NCBI RefSeq assembly: GCF_023703775.1
Contig: NZ_CP098516.1
Span: 1-64,000, forward strand
Reading direction: 5' to 3'
Length of the DNA stretch: 64,000 nt
Source: Haloplanus sp. GDY1
Lineage (GTDB): Archaea; Halobacteriota; Halobacteria; Halobacteriales; Haloferacaceae
Within the stretch, counting starts at the first letter, position 1. Each line of letters opens with the position of its first letter. The notes under the pieces are model-generated. The model saw nothing but the letters and a program-made list of their open reading frames with translations, did not search any database and was not told the DNA's origin. The position numbers were made by a program, and so were the translations under genes. Of the stretch, positions 43,140 through 51,754 are shown piece by piece.

Positions 43140-43844
43140 TTACCACTCTAGCTCGACCTGGTCTTCCTCTTCCTGATCAGATGCAAGATCCTGCCCCCCG
43201 AGTTCTTCCTCGAGGAAGCCGTCGACGTCCTCGTTGAGACCGACCTCCTCGGCAGAGACTCCTTCTTCTTCCATCTGACGGAGTGCATCCTCCTCTCGTC
43301 GAACCTTGTCATCGAGACTGTGCTTGTTCAGCTCCCGCTCTATCGCCTTGTCGGCCTCTTCACGCTCGACGCTGTCCATCTCGGACGTGTTTCCGATGAG
43401 TTGCTCATTGACAGCCTCGGCCGTCTCGTCGAGGTCGACCTTCGTGTTCTCATCTGCGGAGACGGCTTTAGTTTCGTAGGCCGTGAGTTCGTCCAGCTTC
43501 TGTTCGAATTTCTCGAGATGAGCAACGAACAGTTTGACGTGTTTGAACGCCTGCTTCCGCATCTTCCGCGCCTTGGCGAGGTACCGTTTGCGCGTCAGAT
43601 TCGAAGCACTCCGGGCCTGTTCGAGGTAGTCGTTCCGGAGGTCGTTGAAGTGCTCGAACCTATCCTCAGCCTCCTTCATCTTCTGCTCATGTTGCGTGAG
43701 GTCGTCTTCGTAGTCTTGGATCGTGTATTGCGTTCCGAAGACGCGTTCTCCCTCACGTTCAGCCACTGCTTTCATCTCGTTCAGCGTCTGTGCGCCGAAG
43801 ACTTTCTTCAACCAGTCGCGGACGGGTTCTCGGAGACTGACCAT
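43140..43844 (-). CDS. Snf7/ESCRT-III-like coiled-coil protein
   Basis: This 234-residue protein is almost entirely helical. A basic first half is seen: VSLREPVRDWLKKVFGAQ, then a long helix QDYEDDLTQHEQKMKEAEDR, then RKRYLAKARKMRKQAFKHVK. Its second half is acidic and ends QVELEW. A basic alpha1/alpha2 hairpin followed by an acidic C-terminal arm is the organisation of Snf7/CdvB proteins; PspA is another possibility. The partner ATPase gene lies downstream and a two-helix membrane protein gene upstream, both within three bases. Function is inferred. Confidence 0.6.
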   Translation of the reverse strand: MVSLREPVRDWLKKVFGAQTLNEMKAVAEREGERVFGTQYTIQDYEDDLTQHEQKMKEAEDRFEHFNDLRNDYLEQARSASNLTRKRYLAKARKMRKQAFKHVKLFVAHLEKFEQKLDELTAYETKAVSADENTKVDLDETAEAVNEQLIGNTSEMDSVEREEADKAIERELNKHSLDDKVRREEDALRQMEEEGVSAEEVGLNEDVDGFLEEELGGQDLASDQEEEDQVELEW

Positions 43845-43846
43845 GA

Positions 43847-44179
43847 TTATGAGGTATCGCTGTTTTCGATGCCTTGTTCGTTAAGTTGGGCCCGGCGATC
43901 GTGGGAGATGTCTGGCTTGGTCATGACTACGGTCGACAGGATACCGACCAAAGCTCCGATGACCGCAACCACGACCAGCAAATCTTGTTCTTCTGCGGTC
44001 ACCGTGAGCAGTGCTTCGCCGAGTTTCCACTCGGCAAAGACAGTTGCCCCGGCCAGACCCAGGCTGAAGAGCCAACCGGACATCCAGTTTCGTTCAAGCG
44101 CCTTGTACACCGCCAACGTGCCCAGCACTCCGAGGAGCACGTGACCTACGAACACGAGTGCGAGTAGTGCATCGTTCAT
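43847..44179 (-). CDS. Small membrane protein of the ESCRT-like operon
   Basis: This 110-residue protein has about three transmembrane helices: ALLALVFVGHVLLGVLGTLA, MSGWLFSLGLAGATVFAEW and DLLVVVAVIGALVGILSTVV. A short polar C terminus follows. It is the first gene of a tightly packed set (two-base gap to the coiled-coil gene). It could anchor or recruit the filament-forming protein to the membrane. No family recognised. Confidence 0.6.
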   Translation of the reverse strand: MNDALLALVFVGHVLLGVLGTLAVYKALERNWMSGWLFSLGLAGATVFAEWKLGEALLTVTAEEQDLLVVVAVIGALVGILSTVVMTKPDISHDRRAQLNEQGIENSDTS

Positions 44180-44326
44180 CGCTCACCCCCAAATAGAGAG
44201 AGCAAATTTAAAAATGTTTTGCTCAATTTAGGAATGTTCTATCTTGTATCATAGATGTATCAGTGGAGAGGGAGTGTTACACAAATTTGTAAAGCATTAA
44301 TGTGGGCGAGGGCCAAGGGTATGGTA

Positions 44327-45442
44327 ATGTCTGGCCCACTCGTTGAGGAAAAATCACTCCCGACTGCTACCGAGGTGATTAGATCAATCACCCCCCCCGT
44401 TTTGGCAACTCTCATAGTCATTCAGGGGCCCGACCGAAAAACGCAGGAAGAGATTGCCAACGAAGTTGGATGCGCTCGGTCGACGGTTTCAAAATATTTT
44501 CGCACTCTCGAGAACCTACCTCTCCCTGTAATCAATAAACAGGGGCATAGCGTAGTGGTCACCGAACACGGTGAAGGCTTGATTGAAATCTATCAGTCGA
44601 TATTATCTGAATTCGATATCGACCTCGAATCGGTTGATTGGGCAGCTGATGAGATCTCCCTTGTTGAGAATGCACTCTCCCCTCTCTATAGGTTCCGAAG
44701 TGAAACACCGTTTCTCGTCCTAGCTGGATTAGTTGACCTATCGACTGAAGCGCAACATGAGATATGGATTGACGATTTGATCATTCGGATGGAAAACATC
44801 GATAGAGAGACGATCAACTCCGTATCTAAGCAACACTTCGAGCAGATTCTAGATAATCTTGAGCAGCACGGGACGATTCGTAGAGACGGTGAAGAAATTG
44901 AACTCACAAAAAAAGGTCGACATCAAGGAAACCTCCTGAGGAAGGTAATCTTTGACACCTCTATCGAACGTGACACCGTCAAAACGCAAAAGTCTCAAAC
45001 CAATAGTAGTGTATCGGCTTCAGATCAGTCACAAACCATTTCTCCTCAAGATGGCCTAAAGGCTGGTACTGAACCTGAATTGATAGCCGAACCAGATGCT
45101 GCGAATGCATTCCGAGGGGGGAACCTCCAAGGTATCGTCGGTACCGCTGAAATCGGGCCTGTAGTTTGTGTCGATTCAGGCGATGGGCTCCGGACAGTCG
45201 GGTCAATACGTGGACGGGATACAGAGGCTCTCGCAGAAAACCTCCGAGCTATTGCATCCGAACTTGAGGAAATGGAAGACGCAAGCGGTCACCCGCTGTC
45301 TGCTGGGATATATAGATGTCTTGTTCGTGATGACAAGGTCTTCCCGCTCGGAGATGACTGGCAATCTCTTGAAACTGCCAGCTTCGCAGAATGGCATATG
45401 ATTAATAAAGCCTTCCGTCGGATAGATCAACATGACCCGTGA
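44327..45442 (+). CDS. Winged-helix regulator with C-terminal sensor-like domain
   Basis: This 371-residue protein has a helix-turn-helix near residues 30-75 (RKTQEEIANEVGCARSTVSK YF...). A second helix-turn-helix-like region lies at about 175-215, before a Ser/Gln linker. The C terminus has an unclassified domain (GIVGTAEIGPVVCVDSGDGL ... GIYRCLVRDDKVFPLG). Upstream ATGs at 44255, 44300 and 44321 are in frame; 44327 was chosen as the first giving a normal hydrophilic start. It diverges from the ESCRT-like operon across 75-150 bases and overlaps the next gene (GTGA), so it may control both. Confidence 0.65.
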   Translation: MSGPLVEEKSLPTATEVIRSITPPVLATLIVIQGPDRKTQEEIANEVGCARSTVSKYFRTLENLPLPVINKQGHSVVVTEHGEGLIEIYQSILSEFDIDLESVDWAADEISLVENALSPLYRFRSETPFLVLAGLVDLSTEAQHEIWIDDLIIRMENIDRETINSVSKQHFEQILDNLEQHGTIRRDGEEIELTKKGRHQGNLLRKVIFDTSIERDTVKTQKSQTNSSVSASDQSQTISPQDGLKAGTEPELIAEPDAANAFRGGNLQGIVGTAEIGPVVCVDSGDGLRTVGSIRGRDTEALAENLRAIASELEEMEDASGHPLSAGIYRCLVRDDKVFPLGDDWQSLETASFAEWHMINKAFRRIDQHDP

Positions 45443-46869
45443 GTAATATCTTTCAGGTCAAACTCGGACCGACATTTGGGGAAGATGTCGCACGGATTCG
45501 AGGTAGGAGCTGTGCTCTTCCGACACAAGGGGAGTATACCCCGATATTTGAATTTACGATTCCTCTTGAACTCCACACGTCTCCAGTTCAGTTTGATCAG
45601 AATGACATCCCCTATGTTCGGTTTACTGCGAATCCTGAAGATTATCACATTAACAATAGCACCGTCGCACCAGATACGGTAATATCGGACAGGCTACTCC
45701 AAGGTGGAACAATCGCAACGAGTGTAGACTCGCTCTCCCGGTCGTTTGTTCATCAGCCGGCGAGCGAAACCGCTCTATTACGAACTTTAGAACAGGAACC
45801 AACTGTTTCTGCTTCGGTTCTGGAGGAAATTCGCAGGCAACTGGTGACTCCCTTGTTGTCAGATGATCTCTCGCAAACGCAGGCGAGGTCCGCCAGAGAA
45901 TTACTTTCACAGAACATCCGAACCCACGAAGCCCAGCACCTCAGAGACTTGATCGACCCGAGAACAGCAATGTGGAAAGAAACCGAGTTGCTATGGCAAT
46001 TTCAGTTGATTGCCGCATCTTCACATGCCCTCAATAATGAGTCAATCGTGAAGCGTATCGCTGTCCTCTACGCGATTCCCCGACAGTTTCTAACGGAACT
46101 CTCAGCACTTGTTACTGAGGAACTTGAAACAGAGGACCCAGAAGTTGAATCCGTCATTACGAAGAGAGTCTCCGAGCAACGTGGGCCCGAACAACGATTG
46201 TTAGATTATTTTAACCAGTATAACCTCTCCAGTGGACAGCTAACATCGATTCTCGATTGCGATGCTGCCGAACAGTACGGTGACATCTGGATATTGTACG
46301 TGCTCAAACAGCTGAATCAGGGTCGTCTTATCGATAACATCACCTCAAAGTCGTTCCTTGAAGAGATGGACATTCAGAGCCCGGCTCAATACATGGGGAT
46401 AAAGAATATGCCAGATAGTGAGTTATCCGCTCTACGTGATGATTTCATAGATTTGGTCTTCGCGCACCTCTATGGACCAGCATTCGAGGTAATCTCATTT
46501 GATACAAGTAATACAGGTGAATTCGAGATCCGACGCCAGTGGTTCAATACAAACCCAACTGTAGATGGGGACGGACACCTATTAGCTGTTCGACGAGCGC
46601 TCTTTCTCCGGACATTCATGAGTGAATTCCGATCCCTAACAGAACTCACAGCGCTTCGGACAGAGGTCAAGAAAAAGATCTCTCGAACACTATCTGGGAA
46701 TACCGTCTCGCTGTCCCCCCCACTATTCGAGATTGATCCCGAGCGAGTAGCAGACAATTTGAGAAAGAGCCTGAGAAACACAGGGGAGGAATTAATTGAC
46801 ACGCCGGAGCGAAAACATCTAGCTCAGTGGCTTAACGATCTGAACTACGTCCCTTCTGCCCACTCCTGA
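45439..46869 (+). CDS. Uncharacterised protein with HExxH motif
   Basis: This 476-residue protein is of no family I recognise. Residues 163-167 are HEAQH inside LLSQNIRTHEAQHLRDLIDP, matching the HExxH zinc-protease motif. A third ligand could be Glu181 or Glu183 (KETELLW), but this spacing is not diagnostic. The rest is mostly helical and hydrophilic, without signal peptide or membrane segment. The GTG start overlaps the regulator's stop, so the two genes are one transcript. Codon use is clearly more AT-rich than in the gvp region, a sign of transfer. Confidence 0.6.
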   Translation: MSNIFQVKLGPTFGEDVARIRGRSCALPTQGEYTPIFEFTIPLELHTSPVQFDQNDIPYVRFTANPEDYHINNSTVAPDTVISDRLLQGGTIATSVDSLSRSFVHQPASETALLRTLEQEPTVSASVLEEIRRQLVTPLLSDDLSQTQARSARELLSQNIRTHEAQHLRDLIDPRTAMWKETELLWQFQLIAASSHALNNESIVKRIAVLYAIPRQFLTELSALVTEELETEDPEVESVITKRVSEQRGPEQRLLDYFNQYNLSSGQLTSILDCDAAEQYGDIWILYVLKQLNQGRLIDNITSKSFLEEMDIQSPAQYMGIKNMPDSELSALRDDFIDLVFAHLYGPAFEVISFDTSNTGEFEIRRQWFNTNPTVDGDGHLLAVRRALFLRTFMSEFRSLTELTALRTEVKKKISRTLSGNTVSLSPPLFEIDPERVADNLRKSLRNTGEELIDTPERKHLAQWLNDLNYVPSAHS

Positions 46870-47531
46870 ATAATTGGGATTACTGGTTCTATACTCTCTC
46901 CTTCTACAATCTGATCTGCCATATCACGGGTGGTTTCATCGGAAGGATTCAGGCCGATCTGCAAGCCACGAAGGTTTCGCTGGAAGTCATCGGAAGAGTT
47001 CCCAATCGCAATCGTCTGTTCGAGAGGAATTGAGTGGTTGCTCGCGATCTGTTCAAATATATCTTGTTTCGTGTACGGGGTGACAGTCATATCAACATCA
47101 CCTGATATTCGCCCACCATCTAAATTCAACTTGTTAGCGGTGAGAAAGTCCAGTTCGTGACCATCCATAATCTCCGAGATGAGCTGCTGAACCCCACCAC
47201 TAACGATTCCAACAATATACCCTTCTGACCTCAGGAGTTGAATCATCGTGTCAATACCAGAAATTCGATCCACGTTCTCGGCAGCATCAGTAAGAGCATT
47301 TGCAGGATTACCTCCCCATAACCCGGCATCAAGATGCCCCCACTGCGAAAATGAGATTTCTCCATTAGAGAATTTATCATAGTGTTCGTTTGCATCCTCA
47401 ACGACGCCAAAGTGTTGATGAAGAATTCTCCATGTGCTCCCAAAGATAAGAGCGTCATCGAAGTCAAGAAAAACAACACCCGCTGGCTGTGATGATTCCG
47501 TCTGATCGGCTGCAATCGTGGAACTAGTCAT
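46845..47531 (-). CDS. HAD-superfamily phosphatase (SerB-like)
   Basis: This 228-residue HAD hydrolase has motif I VVFLDFDDALIFGSTW (nucleophile Asp and acid Asp). Motif II is GIVSGGVQQLISEI (Ser), a Lys region PYTKQDIFEQIA follows, and motif III/IV is TIAIGNSSDDFQRNL (Asp pair). The layout matches phosphoserine-phosphatase-like enzymes; the substrate is unknown. It converges with, and overlaps by 25 bases, the HExxH gene. It shares the AT-rich codon style of its neighbours. Confidence 0.8.
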   Translation of the reverse strand: MTSSTIAADQTESSQPAGVVFLDFDDALIFGSTWRILHQHFGVVEDANEHYDKFSNGEISFSQWGHLDAGLWGGNPANALTDAAENVDRISGIDTMIQLLRSEGYIVGIVSGGVQQLISEIMDGHELDFLTANKLNLDGGRISGDVDMTVTPYTKQDIFEQIASNHSIPLEQTIAIGNSSDDFQRNLRGLQIGLNPSDETTRDMADQIVEGESIEPVIPIIQEWAEGT

Positions 47532-47617
47532 TTGAATAGATCTGATTTGGATTTTCGCTTGTACTTCTCTACCGTTTTCTCATTCGGATGGGTGAGCATC
47601 ATATGATCTCTAATCAT

Positions 47618-48973
47618 TCAACGATCTGCCTCCGGATCTTCGTGCCAGTCTTTGTTCTCTGACCAGGTTTCCCCTTGGCGTTCCTTCCGATAGGATTCCA
47701 ACGTAGCCTGATCAAGGTTCGGGGGGTTAAGACGTCGTTTGAGTTCCGTCGCTTTACGATAGACATCCTCCTGCTCATATCGATGTGCTGGGTCGTTCAT
47801 GAGCGAAAGGGCAACGAAGACAGCAGCTTCATCATATCCACCCTCTTGTGTGAGCGACCGAATCTGATTTGATGCTGTAGAGAGCTGCACGGCGTGCTCT
47901 AATGACGCCGTAAGTGATGAAACCGAAAACCCACTGGTCGAGACTCCACTTCCTCGTTGCTCAGCAGTATACTCAGCACTATATTGGAGTTTATTGATTG
48001 AAGTCGGTACCTCAGCTTTCGAGCGGAGTTCCTTCACAAGATTCGCTGCCTGCTGTTGGAGATCAGCAAGCTCCCGATCCTGAAACTGGTACTTGATTGA
48101 GTCCATTTCAAGGAGATCATCATAACTCGGAACAGCAAGAGAAGGACCCAGTACGAACCAATCATCTTCGTTGACCTCCGCAATCTCGCTTGCGAGTTCG
48201 CTAGTTAGATTCAACGTCTCCCTCGTCTCCGTCAGTTCAGATGGCATCAGACCGTAGATTCGATTCCCAGCATGAAGTCGATCAAGATGCTTAGCACTGG
48301 CTCCCGCTTCCGAAACGGGAAGGTCGAAATCCGATAGCCCAGAAGGCGTCATGCCGTTGAGCTGGCTTGTGATGAGATGTTCACCACCAGCGATTATCCC
48401 CTTCACGTTATACTGGTTCAACTCACGGTCGGCATTCCGCCGGATGTGAAGCGCCGCGACATCCTTGTTAATCACTTTCCGTAGCCATCCATCGGTATCC
48501 CCCACCCCAGAGGCCATCTTCCGTTCTTGTTGCCGTTCGGAGCGCCTCATCGAAACGAACTCGTCGACATTTTCGCTTAACCCACTCCTGAAATCCTCTT
48601 GGTATTCCCCTCGAGCGTAGTCAGTCCACAACTCACAGGCTACGGTTGCGTAGCGCCGACTGGTATCGTTCGATAGTTTCTGGAGAAGCTTCTCATTTCG
48701 CTCGAGGTTGCGCTCGCGCAATTGAGGGGGATAGAACTGGCTGTAATCGATAAGATCGATGATCCCTCGCCGTGCGAGAGATTCATATGCCAGCGTCAGG
48801 TAGTGATATTTCGTATTCTCCTCGAAGATTGCTCGAGATCGGATTTTGTCGTAGTCGTATTTGTCAATCAACACCACCGGCTGGTTTTGGGTCTGATAAA
48901 TATGAGGGATGTTTAGAACTAGAGAAGTGGTTGAGGGCCCTGGTAACGCGAGGAGCGCATCCCGCTGTGACAT
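47618..48973 (-). CDS. Hypothetical protein, 451 residues
   Basis: I do not recognise this protein. The N-terminal part (VLNIPHIYQTQNQPVVLIDK, LTLAYESLARRGIIDLIDYS) looks alpha/beta and might be a degenerate nuclease or sensor fold. The middle contains WLRKVINKDVAALHIRRNAD, and the C terminus is helical with LQQQAANLVKELRSKAEVPT. There is no signal peptide or membrane segment. ATG 48973 was chosen because the upstream in-frame residues overlap the divergent promoter. It diverges from the small membrane-protein gene at 49037. Confidence 0.6.
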   Translation of the reverse strand: MSQRDALLALPGPSTTSLVLNIPHIYQTQNQPVVLIDKYDYDKIRSRAIFEENTKYHYLTLAYESLARRGIIDLIDYSQFYPPQLRERNLERNEKLLQKLSNDTSRRYATVACELWTDYARGEYQEDFRSGLSENVDEFVSMRRSERQQERKMASGVGDTDGWLRKVINKDVAALHIRRNADRELNQYNVKGIIAGGEHLITSQLNGMTPSGLSDFDLPVSEAGASAKHLDRLHAGNRIYGLMPSELTETRETLNLTSELASEIAEVNEDDWFVLGPSLAVPSYDDLLEMDSIKYQFQDRELADLQQQAANLVKELRSKAEVPTSINKLQYSAEYTAEQRGSGVSTSGFSVSSLTASLEHAVQLSTASNQIRSLTQEGGYDEAAVFVALSLMNDPAHRYEQEDVYRKATELKRRLNPPNLDQATLESYRKERQGETWSENKDWHEDPEADR

Positions 48974-49036
48974 ACTTGGCCTATAATTTGCTATGGCAAA
49001 TAAAACTTTTTCACGTCCCCGTTTCAAAGTTGTACC

Positions 49037-49303
49037 ATGCCCAAGCGGACTGGCCTCTCCCATGCAGTTGCGGCTGTTGTCGTCGTCGTTGTCGGGCCTG
49101 TCCTTTCTCGACTCATTGAATTACTTGTCACCACCAGAGATATTGAACTCGCTATAGAGTCGCTTTCCAGTATCGTAAGCTCCCATCCATTTGTTCCACT
49201 GAGTACTGATTATACCATCACGGCAGTTTACCTCGCCGTAGTCGGAACATTAGCATTTATTTGGGGGTACGCATACCATATTCGACGTCATTCGGGGATG
49301 TAA
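49037..49303 (+). CDS. Small two-helix membrane protein
   Basis: This 88-residue protein has two predicted membrane helices: HAVAAVVVVVVGPVLSRLI and ITAVYLAVVGTLAFIWGYA. A short extracytoplasmic loop joins them and a basic end (HIRRHSGM) follows. No family recognised. It precedes a metallophosphoesterase gene by 14 bases. Confidence 0.55.
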   Translation: MPKRTGLSHAVAAVVVVVVGPVLSRLIELLVTTRDIELAIESLSSIVSSHPFVPLSTDYTITAVYLAVVGTLAFIWGYAYHIRRHSGM

Positions 49304-49317
49304 CAAGTAACCACACA

Positions 49318-49887
49318 ATGGACTATCTCATCTCGGACCTCCACCTTGATCACGACAACATCATCGACTACTGTGACCGACCCTTCAGCTCAGTTGGTGA
49401 GATGAACGAGACGCTGGTTGAACGCTGGAATGCCATCATCGACCCAAATGACGAGGTGCTGTACGGTGGCGATTTGACTATTCGTACGTCAGCTGCGGCC
49501 CTGCTGGACTGGCTCGACGAACTCAACGGCGAAATTATCTTTTTGATGGGCAACCACGATGGCACCGTACTGGAGGGTGTAGAACAGGCCCAGTTCGCTG
49601 AAGAGTTTCGCTTCAAGCACCGTGGAGTTCCATTCCACGCCACCCACGATCCCGCGGACGGCCCCTCGAACTGGAAGGGATGGCTGCTTCACGGCCACCA
49701 TCATAACAATTGGCCGGATCAATTCCCGTTCGTTGATCCCGAAACGTGCCGGGTCAACTTCTCCGTTGAACTGCTGGACTACCGGCCATTGTCGACCGAC
49801 CGGCTGGTTGAGTACCTAGCCTGCGGCGAGCGGTTCGCCGACCGGGCAGCAGCAGAGGAGGGGCTCGAGGACAATAACGGATTTTGA
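49318..49887 (+). CDS. Metallophosphoesterase (calcineurin-like)
   Basis: This 189-residue phosphoesterase has the calcineurin-like metal motifs: DLHLDHDN (Asp, His), VLYGGDLTIR (GD), FLMGNHDGTVL (GNHD), and LLHGHHHNNW (GHxH type), with HATHDP between. It is close to the small YfcE/ykuE-like family of about 180-200 residues. The ATG at 49318 places DYLISDLHLD at the N terminus as expected. A second phosphoesterase gene follows 46 bases later. Confidence 0.88.
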   Translation: MDYLISDLHLDHDNIIDYCDRPFSSVGEMNETLVERWNAIIDPNDEVLYGGDLTIRTSAAALLDWLDELNGEIIFLMGNHDGTVLEGVEQAQFAEEFRFKHRGVPFHATHDPADGPSNWKGWLLHGHHHNNWPDQFPFVDPETCRVNFSVELLDYRPLSTDRLVEYLACGERFADRAAAEEGLEDNNGF

Positions 49888-49933
49888 TGCCGAAGCGGAC
49901 ACGATTCGGGTCGCTGGGGCGACCATCGAGGCG

Positions 49934-50830
49934 TTGGTCTTCACCGACCTTCATCTCCGTTCGACAGGCGCCCGGTTCCCTATCGATGAACTGCCCGTGA
50001 CGAATCACGACCTCGTCATCTCGCTTGGGGACGTGATTGACGACAACCGTGACCACGCGCCATCGGATGCAGCGGGAGAGGCATACGAGGAGCGCGGGCG
50101 GGAGTTCTTCGACGCGCTGAACGATGAGGGCGTTCCCGTGTTGGCGGTTCCAGGAAACCACGATCCGATTAGCTGTACGCAGCGACTGAGCGACGGGCTC
50201 GCGAACATCACGCCACTCCACCGAGACAACATCACGGTCGCCGTCGACGGGACGTGGGAGTTGACTATCGCTGGGTGGGGATTCGACCAGTTCGACTTCA
50301 AACCCTCATTCCTTGCCTCAGACTACCCCGGAGTATCGGTCGGGCCAGGCCAGACTGCGGACACAGCCGCAGACGCGCTACTCCACGAGACTAGCCAGTT
50401 TATTGGAGGCTTCTTGAGTGAGTCAGAATTCGCCGGACGACTCGGCACTGCGGAGACGGACGAATCGTTCAAAGAGTCGCTGGAGTTGCTCGTAAACCGT
50501 TTAGAGACCATCCATGGGCTTCTCGAGGACCGCCGTGACTTGGGCCTCATCGCGAGCCATGTCTCCCCGTTCGGCGTCCCATTCGATATCCGGGGCCAAC
50601 ACTCCCACGATGGATCAGTGCATTCCGGGTCACTCGCCCTCCGGCTAGCCGTGGCCATAACCGAAGCGATTGGCTGCTTATCCGGCCACACGCACAAGCG
50701 CGGTACGACCGCAGTACGCACATTAGAGGGGCATGCCTATGCGCACAATCCCGGCGACGCAGGCATCTCGAGCGTGACAATCCATCAGGATGGCGCGGTG
50801 CAGGTGGAGGCGGTCGACGTGAGGTGGTGA
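49934..50830 (+). CDS. Metallophosphoesterase, exonuclease-SbcD-like
   Basis: This protein of about 298 residues has metal motifs VFTDLHLRSTG (Asp, His), VISLGDVIDDN (GD), VPGNHDPISC (GNHD), LIASHVSPFG (His) and CLSGHTHKRG (GHTH). The arrangement resembles DNA-repair or phage-type phosphoesterases. The start is uncertain: coding-like residues (ADTIRVAGATIEA) extend upstream of TTG 49934 but no ATG or GTG lies in that frame before the previous gene. It may use a rare start. Confidence 0.8.
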   Translation: MVFTDLHLRSTGARFPIDELPVTNHDLVISLGDVIDDNRDHAPSDAAGEAYEERGREFFDALNDEGVPVLAVPGNHDPISCTQRLSDGLANITPLHRDNITVAVDGTWELTIAGWGFDQFDFKPSFLASDYPGVSVGPGQTADTAADALLHETSQFIGGFLSESEFAGRLGTAETDESFKESLELLVNRLETIHGLLEDRRDLGLIASHVSPFGVPFDIRGQHSHDGSVHSGSLALRLAVAITEAIGCLSGHTHKRGTTAVRTLEGHAYAHNPGDAGISSVTIHQDGAVQVEAVDVRW

Positions 50831-50957
50831 TAGCGTGACGACTGCTTCACAGGCTCGTGGATGCCTCCAATCTGGCCGAGGAGGCCAGCGCTGAGGTGCC
50901 AGGCACCACCTGGCAAAAAGTATTGTAGGAGGCACAGGTACCCGCTGATGAAGACCG

Positions 50958-51569
50958 ATGACAGACAGAACGGTCACCACCGAAGCGACGGGAAGGCGAA
51001 CCGAAACCCCCGATCTAGCGACGGTCGAAGCGAGAGCTATTGCAGGAGCAGACACGGCATCAGCCGCCCGAAAGTCGGCTCAAGACCTAGCCGCGACGAT
51101 TCGGTCGGCACAGACCACCGTTGATCCTGATCGTGTTCAGACAACGGAGATACGAGTCAAGGAGTCTACGGAGCTATTCGAGCCCGAGACCGACAAGCGA
51201 TTTCAGGGTATAGAGCGACTCCGTATCGACTGTGTCCCGGAGACGGCAGAAGCCGTGGTTGTCGACACGCTGGAGGCCGGCGGAACCGTCCAGAGTGTCG
51301 AATTCGGGTTCCACAAAGACGTTCGTGAACGGTTGCAGGACGAAGCGCTCAATGCGGCCGTCGCTCGGGCCAGAGAGAAAGCCGAGCGGCTGGCGCGTGC
51401 CGAGGAATCAACCGTCGGTCGCGTCCGAGAGATGATGATGACAGACAAACGCTCGGGGATGGACGGACTCGTCGAAGACGCACTGTGTGATCACGACGGG
51501 CCCGATCTCCAGCCGACGCCCATCACGATCTCCCAGTCTGTCGAGGTCGTCTACGAGCTTGAGGAGTGA
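50958..51569 (+). CDS. SIMPL-domain (DUF541) protein
   Basis: This 203-residue protein has the SIMPL/DUF541 layout. An N-terminal strand-helix region is AARKSAQDLAATIRSAQTTV with VQTTEIRVKESTELFEPETD. The middle has VVDTLEAGGTVQSVEFGFH. The signature helix is LQDEALNAAVARAREKAERL, and ITISQSVEVVYELEE closes it. Bacterial relatives are usually exported, but no signal peptide is seen here, as is common for haloarchaeal members. Role unknown. Intergenic DNA on both sides is short. Confidence 0.82.
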   Translation: MTDRTVTTEATGRRTETPDLATVEARAIAGADTASAARKSAQDLAATIRSAQTTVDPDRVQTTEIRVKESTELFEPETDKRFQGIERLRIDCVPETAEAVVVDTLEAGGTVQSVEFGFHKDVRERLQDEALNAAVARAREKAERLARAEESTVGRVREMMMTDKRSGMDGLVEDALCDHDGPDLQPTPITISQSVEVVYELEE

Positions 51570-51754
51570 CGCGTGCCCGACTCCCGGCCAGCAGAATCCT
51601 TGCATGAAGATGGCGATGGTTGATGAGTCCCAACACCCCGAAGCCACGAGTTGATTCAGGGCTCATGGATAGATGTTTTCATCGTTCAGGCACACCTGGT
51701 TTCACGCCGATTCAGCTAACGTGCATCCGTCCAGCTATCACTGAGGGTTCAACA

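Noticed and set aside
44391..44398. Eight-C run near the start of the regulator gene as a phase-variation tract
   Set aside because: The frame through it is intact and encodes plausible residues, and the run is shorter than those at broken genes.
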